A DNA stretch of 64,000 bases from Laceyella sediminis (lineage in GTDB: Bacteria; Bacillota; Bacilli; Thermoactinomycetales; Thermoactinomycetaceae): contig NZ_PVTZ01000008.1 in the NCBI RefSeq assembly GCF_003003125.1, positions 124,001 through 188,000 on the forward strand, read 5' to 3'. The translations under genes and the position numbers were made by a program. Below, piece by piece: positions 1 through 8,933 of this stretch. A model generated the notes under the pieces. The model was not told the origin of the DNA. It searched no databases and saw only the letters and a list, made by a program, of their open reading frames with translations. Position 1 is the first letter of the stretch. Each line of letters begins with the position of its first letter.

Positions 1-42
1 ATTGGCTTGAAAGATCATAGTTAATGTCAAACCCTTATTCAT
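1..42 (-). CDS. cas7: cas7 (Cst2/DevR type), 5' end only
   Basis: Only the first 14 codons are in the window; they read MNKGLTLTMIFQAN and run off the left edge. The start ATG (40-42) lies inside the last codons of cas8, an 8-base overlap typical of translational coupling. The opening resembles Cst2/DevR-type Cas7, the backbone subunit that coats crRNA in type I-B Cascade. The call rests mainly on position after cas8 and this short motif. Confidence 0.6.
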   Translation of the reverse strand, partial: MNKGLTLTMIFQAN

Positions 43-1771
43 TTGCTTTTTCCTCCTCTAATTTTTCTCTTGAATCCGATTTCGCTTGCAAGCCGGAAAG
101 GAAAGAATAACCCACTTCTACGAAGTCCAAGTCTTTTTGATGCAATACATTTAAAAAAAGCGTGGGAATCTCGCGTCTTGAGGACATATACATGCGCATT
201 AATATATCCATAAATAGTTGCCGGTTTCCGGCTTTACACGCATTCAGCAAACGATAAGAGATACCTTGTAGTTGATTCTCCTTGCTTTCATCCCGAAAAC
301 GCTTTGCAACATTCATCCCTTCCATATATAGAAATTTTAGTTTCTTGTCTGGCAAGGTTCCTTCACTCCTTAAATGACAATGTAGTCGTCTTCTAGACAA
401 AAGAGCTTCTAAACAATCTTTGGCTGGTTTCTCCTGCTGTATCTGATTACGTAGGTGATTGGCGATCAGATGAATGGGATCTTTTCGCTTTAATATTTCA
501 TCAATGAAAAGATATTTAAAACCCTTGTCCTTTATCTTTCTAATCTCCAGTGCCTCATCTTTAAAAAAGCGTGCCAGCTTTTTGGGAACATGAAAATAAT
601 GCAACTTGCTATTTTTCCCCTCATTGGATAACTCGACAAAGAATATATTTTGTAAAGAGAAAGTAGCAACTTCCTGTGTTGATAAGAGTAAGTCATAGAC
701 CAGTTCTGAATATGGGTTGTCTGAATCCCTTTTATATTCAAATTGAGCATTTGCATGTTCCAAGTTCTGAATAGAGTCATCCAAATTCACAAAGGCATAA
801 GTAGATACATACTCCTGATCAGTTAGCCTACTATTACTAATCTTTTTTTGGTAATAGGTAAATGCGATGCTTGAGCAAAACAGCAATAAACGAGTCATAT
901 AGGAAATCAGTGGAGTTCCTTTAGAGTCCCAGCTAATATTCTCGTTTTTCAGACTTAATCCCAATGGAGAAAACATCATCTCTTCAAAGCGAATGGACCC
1001 CATCCATTCAGATTGCACAGAGCAAGGGATCACTCTTCCAATACTTTGAACCTGAAAAATAGCTACTTTTGTCAAGTCTTTCTGTATCTTGGATAGCGAT
1101 TTGTCTTTCTTTTTTTCTTTTAACTGAGAAAGCAATTGAACACTTGGCACTAGTTGCAACCAGTCTAGAAATTGACACTCTTCAATGACTGGTTGAACAT
1201 AATCAGCATGGAATTTTTGAATAAAGTCTTGCTTTGTCCCTTTGAAACTTGGATTTAAAAAGCTCGGTTGACCGAAGAGTCCCCCCAACACTGATCGTAT
1301 ATAGTTAATCGTCAAGAAGTCATGCACATCCGGATGGGATAAGATGTCTAGGTATTGACTCACATACAGGCTCAGCTGACCATGATCAGGTTCTTTCTTT
1401 AGTTTCTTGATACCATCTAACAATTGATCCACATGCTCAAGTATCCCCTCAGCAAATGGTGCTTTTTTCAGTTTCCCTTTTGTTAACTTGATCGTATGTG
1501 AAATTCGTTCTACATTAGAGGAGAAATAAGTAGAGTTACGGGCATATTCAAGGTGTTTTTCGAGACGAATCCGGTCTTGCTCACGTTTGCTATATTTTTG
1601 AATTAGTACCTCAAAAAAATGAGGGGCAAATGTTTCAAATAAAGATGGGTCCAATTTTATAGAATGACGGCCAACCTGATATTGGGAAGGTTCTGCATAA
1701 TGATCTAATACTTTTTTAAATCCAAGAATGCCCGCATTGACAAACCACTCATCCAAATAAATATGTTTCAT
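35..1771 (-). CDS. cas8b1: Type I-B Cascade large subunit Cas8b1 (Cst1-like)
   Basis: A 578-residue protein with the size and place of a Cas8b1/Cst1 large subunit, the Cascade component that in type I systems recognises the PAM and recruits Cas3. The N-terminus (MKHIYLDEWFVNAGILGFKK) resembles the Cst1 family; no catalytic motif is expected or seen. The start overlaps the cas6 stop as ATGA (1768-1771) and the end overlaps cas7, so the three genes are one minus-strand operon, cas6-cas8-cas7. The protein is basic and AT-rich in codon use compared with the core genes to the right. Family assignment is by length, N-terminus and context; no alignment was run. Confidence 0.75.
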   Translation of the reverse strand: MKHIYLDEWFVNAGILGFKKVLDHYAEPSQYQVGRHSIKLDPSLFETFAPHFFEVLIQKYSKREQDRIRLEKHLEYARNSTYFSSNVERISHTIKLTKGKLKKAPFAEGILEHVDQLLDGIKKLKKEPDHGQLSLYVSQYLDILSHPDVHDFLTINYIRSVLGGLFGQPSFLNPSFKGTKQDFIQKFHADYVQPVIEECQFLDWLQLVPSVQLLSQLKEKKKDKSLSKIQKDLTKVAIFQVQSIGRVIPCSVQSEWMGSIRFEEMMFSPLGLSLKNENISWDSKGTPLISYMTRLLLFCSSIAFTYYQKKISNSRLTDQEYVSTYAFVNLDDSIQNLEHANAQFEYKRDSDNPYSELVYDLLLSTQEVATFSLQNIFFVELSNEGKNSKLHYFHVPKKLARFFKDEALEIRKIKDKGFKYLFIDEILKRKDPIHLIANHLRNQIQQEKPAKDCLEALLSRRRLHCHLRSEGTLPDKKLKFLYMEGMNVAKRFRDESKENQLQGISYRLLNACKAGNRQLFMDILMRMYMSSRREIPTLFLNVLHQKDLDFVEVGYSFLSGLQAKSDSREKLEEEKANE

Positions 1772-2502
1772 CGGTCAATCACCTCTAGCATGCCCCAACC
1801 CGAACTCCGGCGAAAACCAACCCCTAATTGATACAAATCTCTTAAATCTTCAGGATGCCCCTCTAAGAGAAAAGTTCCTTTATACCCTTCTATCAGTAGG
1901 TAAGGCTTTTGTGTTTGCTCTTGAAACTTTGTGATCGGTTCTTTAATAATGTTTTTTTTCATCTCAATCGGCACAAAGCGAAGGGAAGATTGCAATCCAA
2001 CTCCACGATAATTCGTCAAGGTGAGATCAGATATGTAAAGGAATTCATTCGCATATGACTGATCGTAGGGAGAGAGAGCTTGTCCATTTTTATCTTTTAT
2101 ATATATGGGGGACATGGTTTTGCATAGCAAATAGGTACGGGTCACATCCGGTTCTTTCAGCATGTACACACTCTGCTTCGTAAGGCAGAACTGGCGATAT
2201 TCAAACCGATTGAGTTTCAGTAGTCCGTTGTAAAAATAAATCATCCATTCTTGATCAGGTGAACTAATAAATAAATCAACCTGGCCGTTCACCTTAAATT
2301 GATCTTCAATTAGCTCGTAATCCTTAAGTCGGACTGAAAAGGTGAAGTTCTTAGTTCGCTTGTTCGCCTTGTCTTGGTAAAAATAAAGTTGCTTGAAATA
2401 ATTTTCGTTGGATGTTTCCAAACTTTTTTTAATCAAACTTACAAACATCGTTCGATAAGAACGGGGAAGTTCCTCGCAAGTAAATGAACATTTTATTCTC
2501 AT
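1768..2502 (-). CDS. cas6: CRISPR pre-crRNA endoribonuclease Cas6
   Basis: Cas6 cuts the repeat transcript to release crRNAs. The 244-residue protein has the size of two tandem RRM-like domains and ends with the glycine-rich signature GVGFRRSSGWGM near the C-terminus, the hallmark of Cas6 (consensus GxGxxxxxGxG). I chose the ATG at 2502 rather than one further upstream because GAGGAGG sits 5-7 bases before it. It is the first gene of the minus-strand cas operon and is followed by cas8 through an ATGA overlap. It is the likely processing enzyme for the array at 2970-4689. Confidence 0.88.
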   Translation of the reverse strand: MRIKCSFTCEELPRSYRTMFVSLIKKSLETSNENYFKQLYFYQDKANKRTKNFTFSVRLKDYELIEDQFKVNGQVDLFISSPDQEWMIYFYNGLLKLNRFEYRQFCLTKQSVYMLKEPDVTRTYLLCKTMSPIYIKDKNGQALSPYDQSYANEFLYISDLTLTNYRGVGLQSSLRFVPIEMKKNIIKEPITKFQEQTQKPYLLIEGYKGTFLLEGHPEDLRDLYQLGVGFRRSSGWGMLEVIDR

Positions 2503-2711
2503 AATTACCTCCTCTCTGAACAATTTATATATTAACTTATTTTATCTTGCATAACAACTTTGCAGTGAACCTCTTTTAACGGGATATTCATCAATACCTT
2601 GATATGACTAGACTTTTTTTGCATTTTCATCTGCTGATTTTTCTAACTTGAGGTTTACTGCATTTTCGGTGGGTCATTAGTTTATATTTAAGCTACTTTC
2701 GTGTCCAACAC

Positions 2712-2739
2712 AAAAACAGCGGTGAAACACCACCGCTGT
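2712..2739 (-). terminator. Intrinsic terminator at the trailer end of the CRISPR array
   Basis: CAGCGGTG (2717-2724) pairs with CACCGCTG (2731-2738) across a 6-base loop, and the minus strand continues with five Ts (2716-2712). It points leftwards, so it would end a transcript coming from the array before cas6. This supports leftward transcription of the array. Confidence 0.75.
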
Positions 2740-2969
2740 AAGTTTTCGATTTAATAATTGCAAACTGACAATGTCTATGATAACCCCATTGATTTTCTCT
2801 TTTGTATACTCATCAAACACGCATAATAAGCAGGATTTTATTTTTGTTAAAATATTCAGAACAAAAGGCGGCTGACACGGCGATGGAAGTGCTTACGGAG
2901 AGAGTTTCTTCTTAAACATTTTGAATACAGAACCAAGTGCTGCTTGCGAAACGGGTCGATGTGATCACT
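2740..2969. other. Gene-free spacer between terminator and array
   Basis: About 230 bases with no convincing ORF. Together with 2503-2711 it should contain the cas6 promoter; I could not identify a clear -35/-10 pair. Confidence 0.4.
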
Positions 2970-4689
2970 ATTCACAACCCACATAGTTAATTATTAACGG
3001 ACTCCGCTATCCCTCCCTCGCTCCTTCGTCGCGTATTCACAACCCACATAGTTAATTATTAACGGTACGGAAGTCTAACAAGAAGGGATGGGTTTCTAAT
3101 TCATATTCCACATAGTTAATTGATAACTAATGCAGCCGCCTTTGTCGCAGAGTATTTTTGCATATTCATATTCCACATAGTTAATTGATAACGAGACACC
3201 ATGACTTCTTCATGGAAGCATGGCGGAATTCATATTCCACATAGTTAATTGATAACGCTTTTACCTTCCCCAATAGCTTGTACCTCCCTTTATAATTCAT
3301 ATTCCACATAGTTAATTGATAACTCAGTTCTAAAGTTTCCCAATCACATTCCATTGCGATTCATATTCCACATAGTTAATTGATAACGCATGGTGTTTTT
3401 CAAGTCATTATGCTAGAGCGTATCTATTCATATTCCACATAGTTAATTGATAACATGCCGCCGGCTTCGATTTTCTTCGGTTCTCCATATATTCATATTC
3501 CACATAGTTAATTGATAACGAACAACGTTTCCATTGGTTCCAACTGTCCAACCAGATTCATATTCCACATAGTTAATTGATAACTATTGGTCTTTTCATC
3601 TTTCTTCCATTTCCATTGTATTCATATTCCACATAGTTAATTGATAACGGTGTCCACATCTCGTTCGTCCATGTTTAGCACCTTAATTCATATTCCACAT
3701 AGTTAATTGATAACGACAGGCGATCTCCCACAAAGCCAGCAGGCGGCTAAATTCATATTCCACATAGTTAATTGATAACTGGTATGGTGATGAAGCCCAG
3801 AAGTTCAAATTAAAATTCATATTCCACATAGTTAATTGATAACATATCGGCGAGGTACTTGCCCTTGAGGGCTTCATTTATTCATATTCCACATAGTTAA
3901 TTGATAACTTCAGCATGGATACAAGTTGAAAACACGCTTCTTTGAATTCATATTCCACATAGTTAATTGATAACTGGTAAGGTCGGTCACATCCTTCTGA
4001 TGGAAGACAATTCATATTCCACATAGTTAATTGATAACTTTTTACTTGACGCAGCGGCTCGTCAAACCGCTTGGATATTCATATTCCACATAGTTAATTG
4101 ATAACAATACCGCTTATCGCCAAAAATAACCCATTCATCCATTCATATTCCACATAGTTAATTGATAACAATACCGCTTATCGCCAAAAATAACCCATTC
4201 ATCCATTCATATTCCACATAGTTAATTGATAACTCCCAGACCGCACCGACTTTTCCCCGTCTGTTTTGCATTCATATTCCACATAGTTAATTGATAACCC
4301 ATTGCTCGCACGTGGGCATTTATGAGTGAAGCGAATTCATATTCCACATAGTTAATTGATAACACGACCTACACCACAAATGGTCTCGCTTTTACGACGA
4401 TTCATATTCTACATAGTTAATTGATAACACCCATCGACCATGCCGGGCACAGAAGCGGGTTGGCATTCATATTCCACATAGTTAATTGATAACCCCCGGA
4501 CTGGGAACGATCAAAGACTACAACGAATATTCATATTCCACATAGTTAATTGATAACCGGTACAGTGGCCGCCGCCAAAATGCTGTATGACTTTATTCAT
4601 ATTCCACATAGTTAATTGATAACATAACATGCAAATAACAAAAAATAGCCACCCAAACAAATTCATATTCCACATAGTTAATTGATAAC
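2970..4689 (-). CRISPR. Type I-B CRISPR array, 27 repeats, 26 spacers
   Basis: The repeat is 29 bases; on the plus strand it starts ATTCATATTCCACAT and ends AGTTAATTGATAAC, so the transcribed form starts GTTATCAATTAACT. Spacers are 35-37 bases. I count 27 repeats beginning at 2970, 3035, 3099, 3164, 3228, 3295 and so on to 4661. The two leftmost repeats (2970, 3035) are degenerate and carry the same changes (CACAACCCA and TATTAAC), marking the left as the old trailer end. The repeat at 4400 has one C-to-T change. Spacers 4106-4140 and 4170-4204 are identical, so one repeat-spacer unit has been duplicated. Any ORF reading through this region is an artefact of the repeats. Confidence 0.97.
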
Positions 4690-4870
4690 CCTATAAAGTC
4701 ACATAAGAAAAACCTAGTTATTTCAAGGCTTTCAACAAATTGAATAAGGCTTCAAAACCCCTCCAATTGCATTAAACTTTCAGTATTAATTTGCTTCCCG
4801 AGTATATGATAGTGTTCGAGTAAGGTGTTTCAAGGACTTTACTACATTTTATTATAAAAAACCTTACTGC
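4690..4870 (-). promoter_or_regulatory. Probable CRISPR leader
   Basis: AT-rich, gene-free DNA directly to the right of the last perfect repeat. Degenerate repeats lie at the opposite end and the terminator at 2712-2739 points left, so this side should hold the leader and promoter. No individual promoter box was assigned. Confidence 0.55.
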
Positions 4871-4875
4871 ATTTG

Positions 4876-4896
4876 CCAAACAAAACTAAAGTAAAG
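4876..4896 (-). repeat. 21-base shard of the ORF90 gene
   Basis: The sequence GCCAAACAAAACTAAAGTAA is also present inside the small membrane-protein gene at 26181-26453 (near 26219-26239). It is one of several shards of the comM-ORF90 neighbourhood found left of the truncated comM copies. Confidence 0.55.
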
Positions 4897-4969
4897 GGAT
4901 CATATTTGCCTGAAGGACATTTCTGCACGACTCCCTTACCGTGATATTTAATGGCAAGATAAACTCGTC

Positions 4970-5240
4970 TCATAAATCCTCCTGTACTTTTTTACTTATC
5001 AGCGAACCTTGCAACTGGTCGGTAAACAACTGATAATAGACGAACTGTTTTTGCATCAATTCTTCATGTGTTCCCATTTCAGCAATGGTTTTACCTTTGA
5101 TTACGATGGTACGGTCAGCATTAAGAAGATTGTAAACCAATGCGCGATGTCGGTTTTGTCCTTGAAGATATGGTCCAACTCTGTTTCTAATTGTGATTCT
5201 ATTATTAAAGCTATTTCCAATAATACTTTCTCCTCTTGAA
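4970..5240 (-). pseudogene. C-terminal remnant of an ABC transporter ATPase (MsbA-like)
   Basis: Reading leftwards, one frame gives SQLETELDHIFKDKTDIAH and a second continues NADRTIVIKGKTIAEMGTHE followed by ELMQKQFVYYQLFTDQLQ. These match the Walker B/H-loop end and the C-terminal 'GTHEELM' tail of exporter-type ABC ATPases. The His switch region is joined by a frameshift near 5130 and nothing upstream of it survives, so this is a broken tail. It stops at 4970; an ATG overlapping the stop opens a short peptide MRRVYLAIKYHGKG that quickly ends, probably the start of a lost neighbour. Confidence 0.7.
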
Positions 5241-5249
5241 TGTATGCCC

Positions 5250-5371
5250 TATTTGTGGAAGGGGGTTTTTCTCCCCCTGCCCCCACCCATTTCCCTCTCT
5301 ATATATCCAACTAATTATGAGAACCATATCAATGAAGGTAAGAAACATATTTTTATGCAATTCTCTCCCCG
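5250..5371. repeat. comM 3' flank, copy shared with 10112-10232
   Basis: About 120 bases from ATTTGTGGAAGGGGGT to the comM stop are closely similar to 10112-10232. The flank next to the intact comM (left of 24578) is different. Copies A and B therefore descend from one duplicated segment that included the flank. Confidence 0.8.
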
Positions 5372-6040
5372 TCACTCCCAAAACTTCCGATCAAGCGCCC
5401 GGTAACGGATCGCCTCGGCGATGTGGGCATCGCTGATCTGCTCCGCTCCGTCGAGGTCAGCGATGGTGCGCGCCACTTTCAAAATGCGATCGTGGGCACG
5501 GGTGCTTAAGCCCAGGGTGTCGAAGGCTTGCTTCATCAATTGGCGTGATTCTTTGTCTAAGATGCAGTATTCGCGGATGTCTGCCGTGCTCATGGTGCTG
5601 TTGGTACTATGTTCTTTCCCTTGGAAACGGTGGGCTTGTCGCTCGCGAGCGCGGAGCGCGGTTAACCCGGTCGCGGATGGCAGTCGAGGATTCCCCTGTT
5701 TCTGCGCCGCTCAATGTCTTGAAATCCACTTTGGGGACTTCGATGTGAATGTCAATACGGTTCAGCAACGGGCCGGAGATTTTAGAGCGGTAGCGGCTCA
5801 CTTGATGTGGAGTACATGTACAGGAGCGGTCTTCTTCGTACCCGAAGTAACCGCACGGGCAAGGGTTCGTGCTCGCTACCAGCATCAGTTCGGCGAGGAA
5901 CGTCAGGACAGCACGGGCCCGGTCAAAGGTAACTTCGCGGTCTTCCAAGGGTTGGCGAAGCACTTCCAGCACGGTTTTAGAGAACTCTGGCAGTTCATCG
6001 AGGAACAGCACACCGCGATGAGCCAAACTCACTTCACTTA
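5372..6040 (-). pseudogene. Truncated, frameshifted copy A of comM (YifB) 3' part
   Basis: Nearly identical to the C-terminal half of the intact comM at 24578-26104. It contains the AAA+ segment with [16 protein letters not shown] (Walker B region) and the C-terminal lid ending RKFWE. A 7-base tandem duplication (GAGCGCG) near 5645-5660 shifts the frame, splitting it into two reading frames (5607-6040 and 5372-5593). Similarity stops abruptly at about 6040, inside the codons for the AHRG motif. The Walker A half is missing, so it cannot be functional. Confidence 0.92.
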
Positions 6041-6113
6041 GTATTATGAAACGACACAAAAATCTTAGAACTGGGAAGATCTCCATTTTGATGAATGGAA
6101 CCAACTCTTGTGG

Positions 6114-6701
6114 TTATTTGGTTTCCATCTCTGCTCTGATTTCCGCTTCACGGTCAGATTTTTTTCCTTTTCCATCGAAAGATAGAATGAATTTAGCCAA
6201 GAGTGCACCCATCATGCAGCCAATTAAATTCAAAATTAAATCGTCAATGTCGATAATGTTAGCAGATGAATTTAACACCAGATTGATGATGAGTTGAATA
6301 GGTTCAATTGATAGCGTCACAATCAAAGAAATGAGAAACGTTTTTTTGAAGGTAAGTTTTCGAAAGGAAAGTGCGATCAAGAACAGTATCGGAACAGTAA
6401 TCAGGATATTACCGAATATCTGAACTTTGTTCCCTGTCATTATGTACTCTGTGATCGTTTTAAACGGTATATAGTTACCGTGAAAGGGGCTAACATCCCC
6501 ATCGACCGTACGACTCAATTTAAAAAACACAGGGGCAACTGTGATAATATAAAACGCATCCATCATCACAATCAGAAAAAACTGTGCAATTTTTTTTACG
6601 TTAGGCTTGCGTAGTATGAAATAAAATACTGACGCAACAGTGGCAATCGTACATGCAAGAAGGATGATGGGAGCAAAAAATGTTGGACTCAACAGTAACA
6701 T
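6114..6701 (-). CDS. VanZ-like integral membrane protein
   Basis: A 195-residue protein with about five hydrophobic segments, preceded by AAGGAGA seven bases before the ATG. The middle (FGNILITVPILFLIAL) and the segment IEPIQLIINLV followed by IDIDDLILNLIG match the VanZ family pattern GN-x-P and DIDD-x-x-N-x-x-G. VanZ proteins are linked to low-level glycopeptide resistance or envelope stress, but most family members have no known role. It stands alone between copy A of comM and unrelated small genes. The family call is solid; the function is not known. Confidence 0.8.
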   Translation of the reverse strand: MLLLSPTFFAPIILLACTIATVASVFYFILRKPNVKKIAQFFLIVMMDAFYIITVAPVFFKLSRTVDGDVSPFHGNYIPFKTITEYIMTGNKVQIFGNILITVPILFLIALSFRKLTFKKTFLISLIVTLSIEPIQLIINLVLNSSANIIDIDDLILNLIGCMMGALLAKFILSFDGKGKKSDREAEIRAEMETK

Positions 6702-6960
6702 TTTGATTCTCCTTATCCGGTTTCAGTCAGTTTAACCGACCTTGTTTCAGTTTAACTAACCTTATTTTTTTGTCCAGATAAGTGTAATCGATCCAGGTGG
6801 ACAAGGACATCATGATGTGTACGGCGGAAAGAAACACTCGATTTGTTCCCATTGTTCGTCTGACACTTCGTAACAATACTGACTCGTGTGCGTAATCTCC
6901 TCTTGATGTGTACTTCTTAAGAAAATACCATTATTTAGAGTTTTCACACACACCCTAATA

Positions 6961-7070
6961 ATGCTAAAAATAACTCTAGTAGCATTTAATCAGATTAAGG
7001 AAGGCATGACTTATAATGAAGTTGTTTATATACTGGGCGTAAAAGACACACTTCAAAGAGAAGCACTACA
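6961..7070 (+). pseudogene. Short remnant with a DUF3862/SmpA-like motif
   Basis: The reading frame beginning at 6961 encodes FNQIKEGMTYNEVVYILG, like the first helix-loop-helix of small BLIP/SmpA-type lipoproteins. No signal peptide, lipobox or ribosome site is visible, and the frame degenerates after about 7060. I read it as a leftover fragment; the similarity is short. Confidence 0.4.
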
Positions 7071-7402
7071 TGGAGGTTTTAAAACGCCGAAACTGGGAGT
7101 TTGTCAACCGGCGAGCTGTAAATGCAAATGGCATTTTTCATGAACTCCTTTTCTCTTATTTGGTGGAGTTAGGGGAATATAGAGATTTAGGGATTGAGCC
7201 GAGAGGGATCCAGCTGACCATCCCTCTCCCTTCAAAAGATTATAATTGGACAGAGCTTGCGGCACTAGCAAAACAAAGGTACAGTGGAAGTTCTACACCT
7301 GTTCCCTCCAATCCGTCGCAATCATTCCCACAAACACCACAAACAGAAACAAAGTCCGAGCCCGAAGCGCCTGCAAATCTTCATAGTGATTATGAGTATT
7401 AA
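7070..7402 (+). CDS. Hypothetical protein with Ser/Pro/Thr-rich tail
   Basis: A 110-residue ORF of unknown function. The first 70 residues look like part of a folded domain (RGIQLTIPLPSKDYNWTELA); residues about 77-110 are rich in Ser, Pro, Thr and Glu. The ribosome site before 7070 is weak and the preceding remnant runs directly into it, so this may be the 3' part of an older, longer gene. A terminator-like hairpin follows. Not recognised as any named family. Confidence 0.45.
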   Translation: MEVLKRRNWEFVNRRAVNANGIFHELLFSYLVELGEYRDLGIEPRGIQLTIPLPSKDYNWTELAALAKQRYSGSSTPVPSNPSQSFPQTPQTETKSEPEAPANLHSDYEY

Positions 7403-7441
7403 AAAAAGGAGACGCTGCATGTGCGACCCCTTTTTTATTTT
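7400..7441 (+). terminator. Probable terminator after 7402
   Basis: A-rich arm plus GGAG on the left faces CCCCTTTTTTATTTT on the right around a short GC stem (ACGC/GCG). The T-run suits plus-strand termination. The stem is imperfect. Confidence 0.5.
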
Positions 7442-7482
7442 CTTCACAGCTAGTAATGCAGGAAATTTACATAATGGAGAGA

Positions 7483-7511
7483 AAATAAAAAGACCGGGAA
7501 ACAACCCGGTC
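7483..7511 (-). terminator. Terminator of the zinc-ribbon gene
   Basis: GACCGGG (7492-7498) pairs with CCCGGTC (7505-7511) across AAACAA; the minus strand then reads TTTTTATTTTC. It lies 9 bases beyond the stop of the 40-residue gene. Confidence 0.8.
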
Positions 7512-7519
7512 ATAGCTTT

Positions 7520-7642
7520 TCAATCTTCTTCCAAATAAACTTTTTCCCCTTTTTGTGCCGAGCACTTGGGGCAAATCGGGGATCTTTCTTCAGTTCGATA
7601 ATGATCCCCACACTCTGGGCATGTGTAATCTTTCGCAGGCAT
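7520..7642 (-). CDS. Zinc-ribbon microprotein (40 aa)
   Basis: Only 40 residues, with two knuckles CPEC (residues 8-11) and CPKC (24-27), a rubredoxin-like treble that should bind one zinc. The start is backed by TAAGGAGTG about 9 bases upstream, and a good terminator follows. The C-terminus is KGEKVYLEED. The function is unknown; such ribbons often bind nucleic acid or protein partners. Its ribosome site overlaps that of the divergent gene at 7671, leaving only 28 bases between the two start codons. Confidence 0.75.
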   Translation of the reverse strand: MPAKDYTCPECGDHYRTEERSPICPKCSAQKGEKVYLEED

Positions 7643-7670
7643 TAATCATCACTCCTTAGGAGGCATTGTA

Positions 7671-8150
7671 ATGGGTGGCTATTCGGCATTTTTGCAAGGA
7701 TACAAACCATCTTTTCTTGCGTCGCACATGTACGAGAAAAATGAAATCGTTAAGTTGCATGCAATGGGATATCCAAACGTCTTCATTGACCATGAATACG
7801 GTGGCTCTACCATCTTCTTTGCATCTAGTCAATTGAAAAATAGTTATATTGCCGAAATGAATGGTGTGGAAATGAATTCGAGAGAGGAAATATTAATCAT
7901 TGGGAAGTATTTAGGATATCCGCCTATTGCTAGTGAATTTTTTGCAGATGTACGCTACAAGGAAGAATTAGAGGCTAAACGCGCATTTTTTAATTACTAT
8001 GGAATCAATTTTGTAGGCAATGTAGAAGATTCAGAGGAAATTGCAGATTGGCTTTGGTCAAATGTGCCAGCTCCACTGGCTCCTGTTGAGGTTAATTATA
8101 AGAAGGAACTTAAACAGATTCATCCTGTACATATGGTAGTAGCCAGATAA
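7671..8150 (+). CDS. Hypothetical protein, 159 aa
   Basis: An intact ORF with a strong ribosome site (TTAGGAGG, 7656-7663) and its own terminator at 8171, so probably expressed. No signal peptide, transmembrane segment or known motif is visible; it looks like a small soluble alpha/beta protein. It is divergent from the zinc-ribbon gene. I do not recognise the family. Confidence 0.65.
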   Translation: MGGYSAFLQGYKPSFLASHMYEKNEIVKLHAMGYPNVFIDHEYGGSTIFFASSQLKNSYIAEMNGVEMNSREEILIIGKYLGYPPIASEFFADVRYKEELEAKRAFFNYYGINFVGNVEDSEEIADWLWSNVPAPLAPVEVNYKKELKQIHPVHMVVAR

Positions 8151-8170
8151 ATTCATACTACGAAGATCCC

Positions 8171-8196
8171 GGCGCAGTGGTGCGCCTTTTTTCTTT
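8171..8196 (+). terminator. Terminator after 8150
   Basis: GGCGCA (8171-8176), loop GTGG, TGCGCC (8181-8186), then TTTTTTCTTTT on the plus strand. Confidence 0.85.
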
Positions 8197-8512
8197 TACA
8201 TCAGTGGTCAGGTGGCTCTGGCATTTCAATTACCCCCCCCAATGTTTTGTGTAGATAGCAACTGAAAAGCATGCGTTGCAACTACAATTTAAGTATATAT
8301 ACTTTTCTTGATATTCATCCAAATATAATTATGTTTATTATCGCTTTAATCAACTTTGTATCGCAGATATTTACCGATCAACACATGTTTATATGCAATA
8401 TACACATCATTTTTTATCCAATATCAATATAAAAGAGAATTCGGCAATTATCCGAATCCCCTTTTATTTAGAAATTATTTAATCTTCAATCGGCGGATCA
8501 TTTCGTGTTGTG
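8197..8512. other. AT-rich gene-free stretch
   Basis: No supported gene. It contains a run of eight Cs near 8235. A 66-codon open frame at 8356-8556 has no ribosome site and overlaps the better-supported small ORF at 8513, so it is not called. Confidence 0.4.
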
Positions 8513-8674
8513 ATGGTAAACGATGTCTTTTGGATCTTAAAAGAAGGTTATTTTAACACGAATAAAAAGCTAATATATCTACCTTTTGAAGAAACACGCC
8601 AACGCCTATCTAATATCGGCATCCAACCAGATGTTCCTCCATGGATCATCAAGGATGACATAGAAACTCAGTGA
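8513..8674 (+). CDS. Possible 53-residue protein
   Basis: Encodes 53 residues from MVNDVFWILKEGYF to DDIETQ, including QPDVPPWIIKDD. The ribosome site is weak and the frame opens just upstream, so it could be the tail of a lost larger gene. It ends right where the AAAGGAGG of the 12-residue ORF at 8690 begins, so the two may be coupled. Not recognised. Confidence 0.35.
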   Translation: MVNDVFWILKEGYFNTNKKLIYLPFEETRQRLSNIGIQPDVPPWIIKDDIETQ

Positions 8675-8689
8675 AAGGAGGTGAAAGAT

Positions 8690-8728
8690 ATGGTGAAACG
8701 ATTCCAAGGGGAGCCACCCCAAGCGTAA
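8690..8728 (+). CDS. 12-residue peptide ORF, -EPP- family
   Basis: ATG-to-stop ORF encoding MVKRFQGEPPQA, preceded by a near-perfect AAAGGAGGTG (8674-8683) with a 6-base spacer. It resembles two other tiny ORFs in this window (MSLHFMPDPPEE at 19848 and MFKEWTDYEPPSPKF at 15712): an aromatic residue at position 5 and acidic-Pro-Pro near the end. No signal peptide is present. Whether it is translated, and whether it signals, is inference. Confidence 0.45.
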   Translation: MVKRFQGEPPQA

Positions 8729-8824
8729 TATCCTTATGTTATAAAATCAATCAGGCATGTGACACAACTGCTAATTAGACCAGGTTCGATCAACCACACC
8801 AAAACTGAGCAACTCCAATACAAC

Positions 8825-8868
8825 CAACGCCCTGTCCGTTGCTTCGCGCTTCGGGTGGGGCGTTTTAA
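8825..8868 (+). terminator. Terminator-like hairpin
   Basis: AACGCCC (8825-8831) pairs with GGGCGTT (8858-8864), followed by TTTAAC. The long loop can form an inner stem. It would end transcription from the 8513-8728 region. Confidence 0.6.
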
Positions 8869-8933
8869 CTAAATAAGTCACAAAAATAATGTTTATTTAG
8901 AATTATAGATCAAGCGTGTTAGGAGGGGAATCT

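Noticed and set aside
3683-3877. Open frame of 64 codons inside the CRISPR array
   Set aside because: It is made of translated repeat units and spacers; the repeated peptide mirrors the 29-base repeat.
4106-4204. Duplicated spacer considered as an assembly artefact
   Set aside because: The duplication is exactly one repeat-spacer unit, a normal array event, so I keep it as real, though read depth would settle it.
5421-6041. Long plus-strand frames opposite comM copy A (and similar ones opposite copies B and C)
   Set aside because: Antisense shadows of a GC-rich coding sequence; they recur at the same place in all three copies and show no protein-like features or ribosome sites.
8356-8556. 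66-codon plus-strand frame
   Set aside because: No ribosome site, AT-driven composition, and it overlaps the better-supported ORF at 8513.
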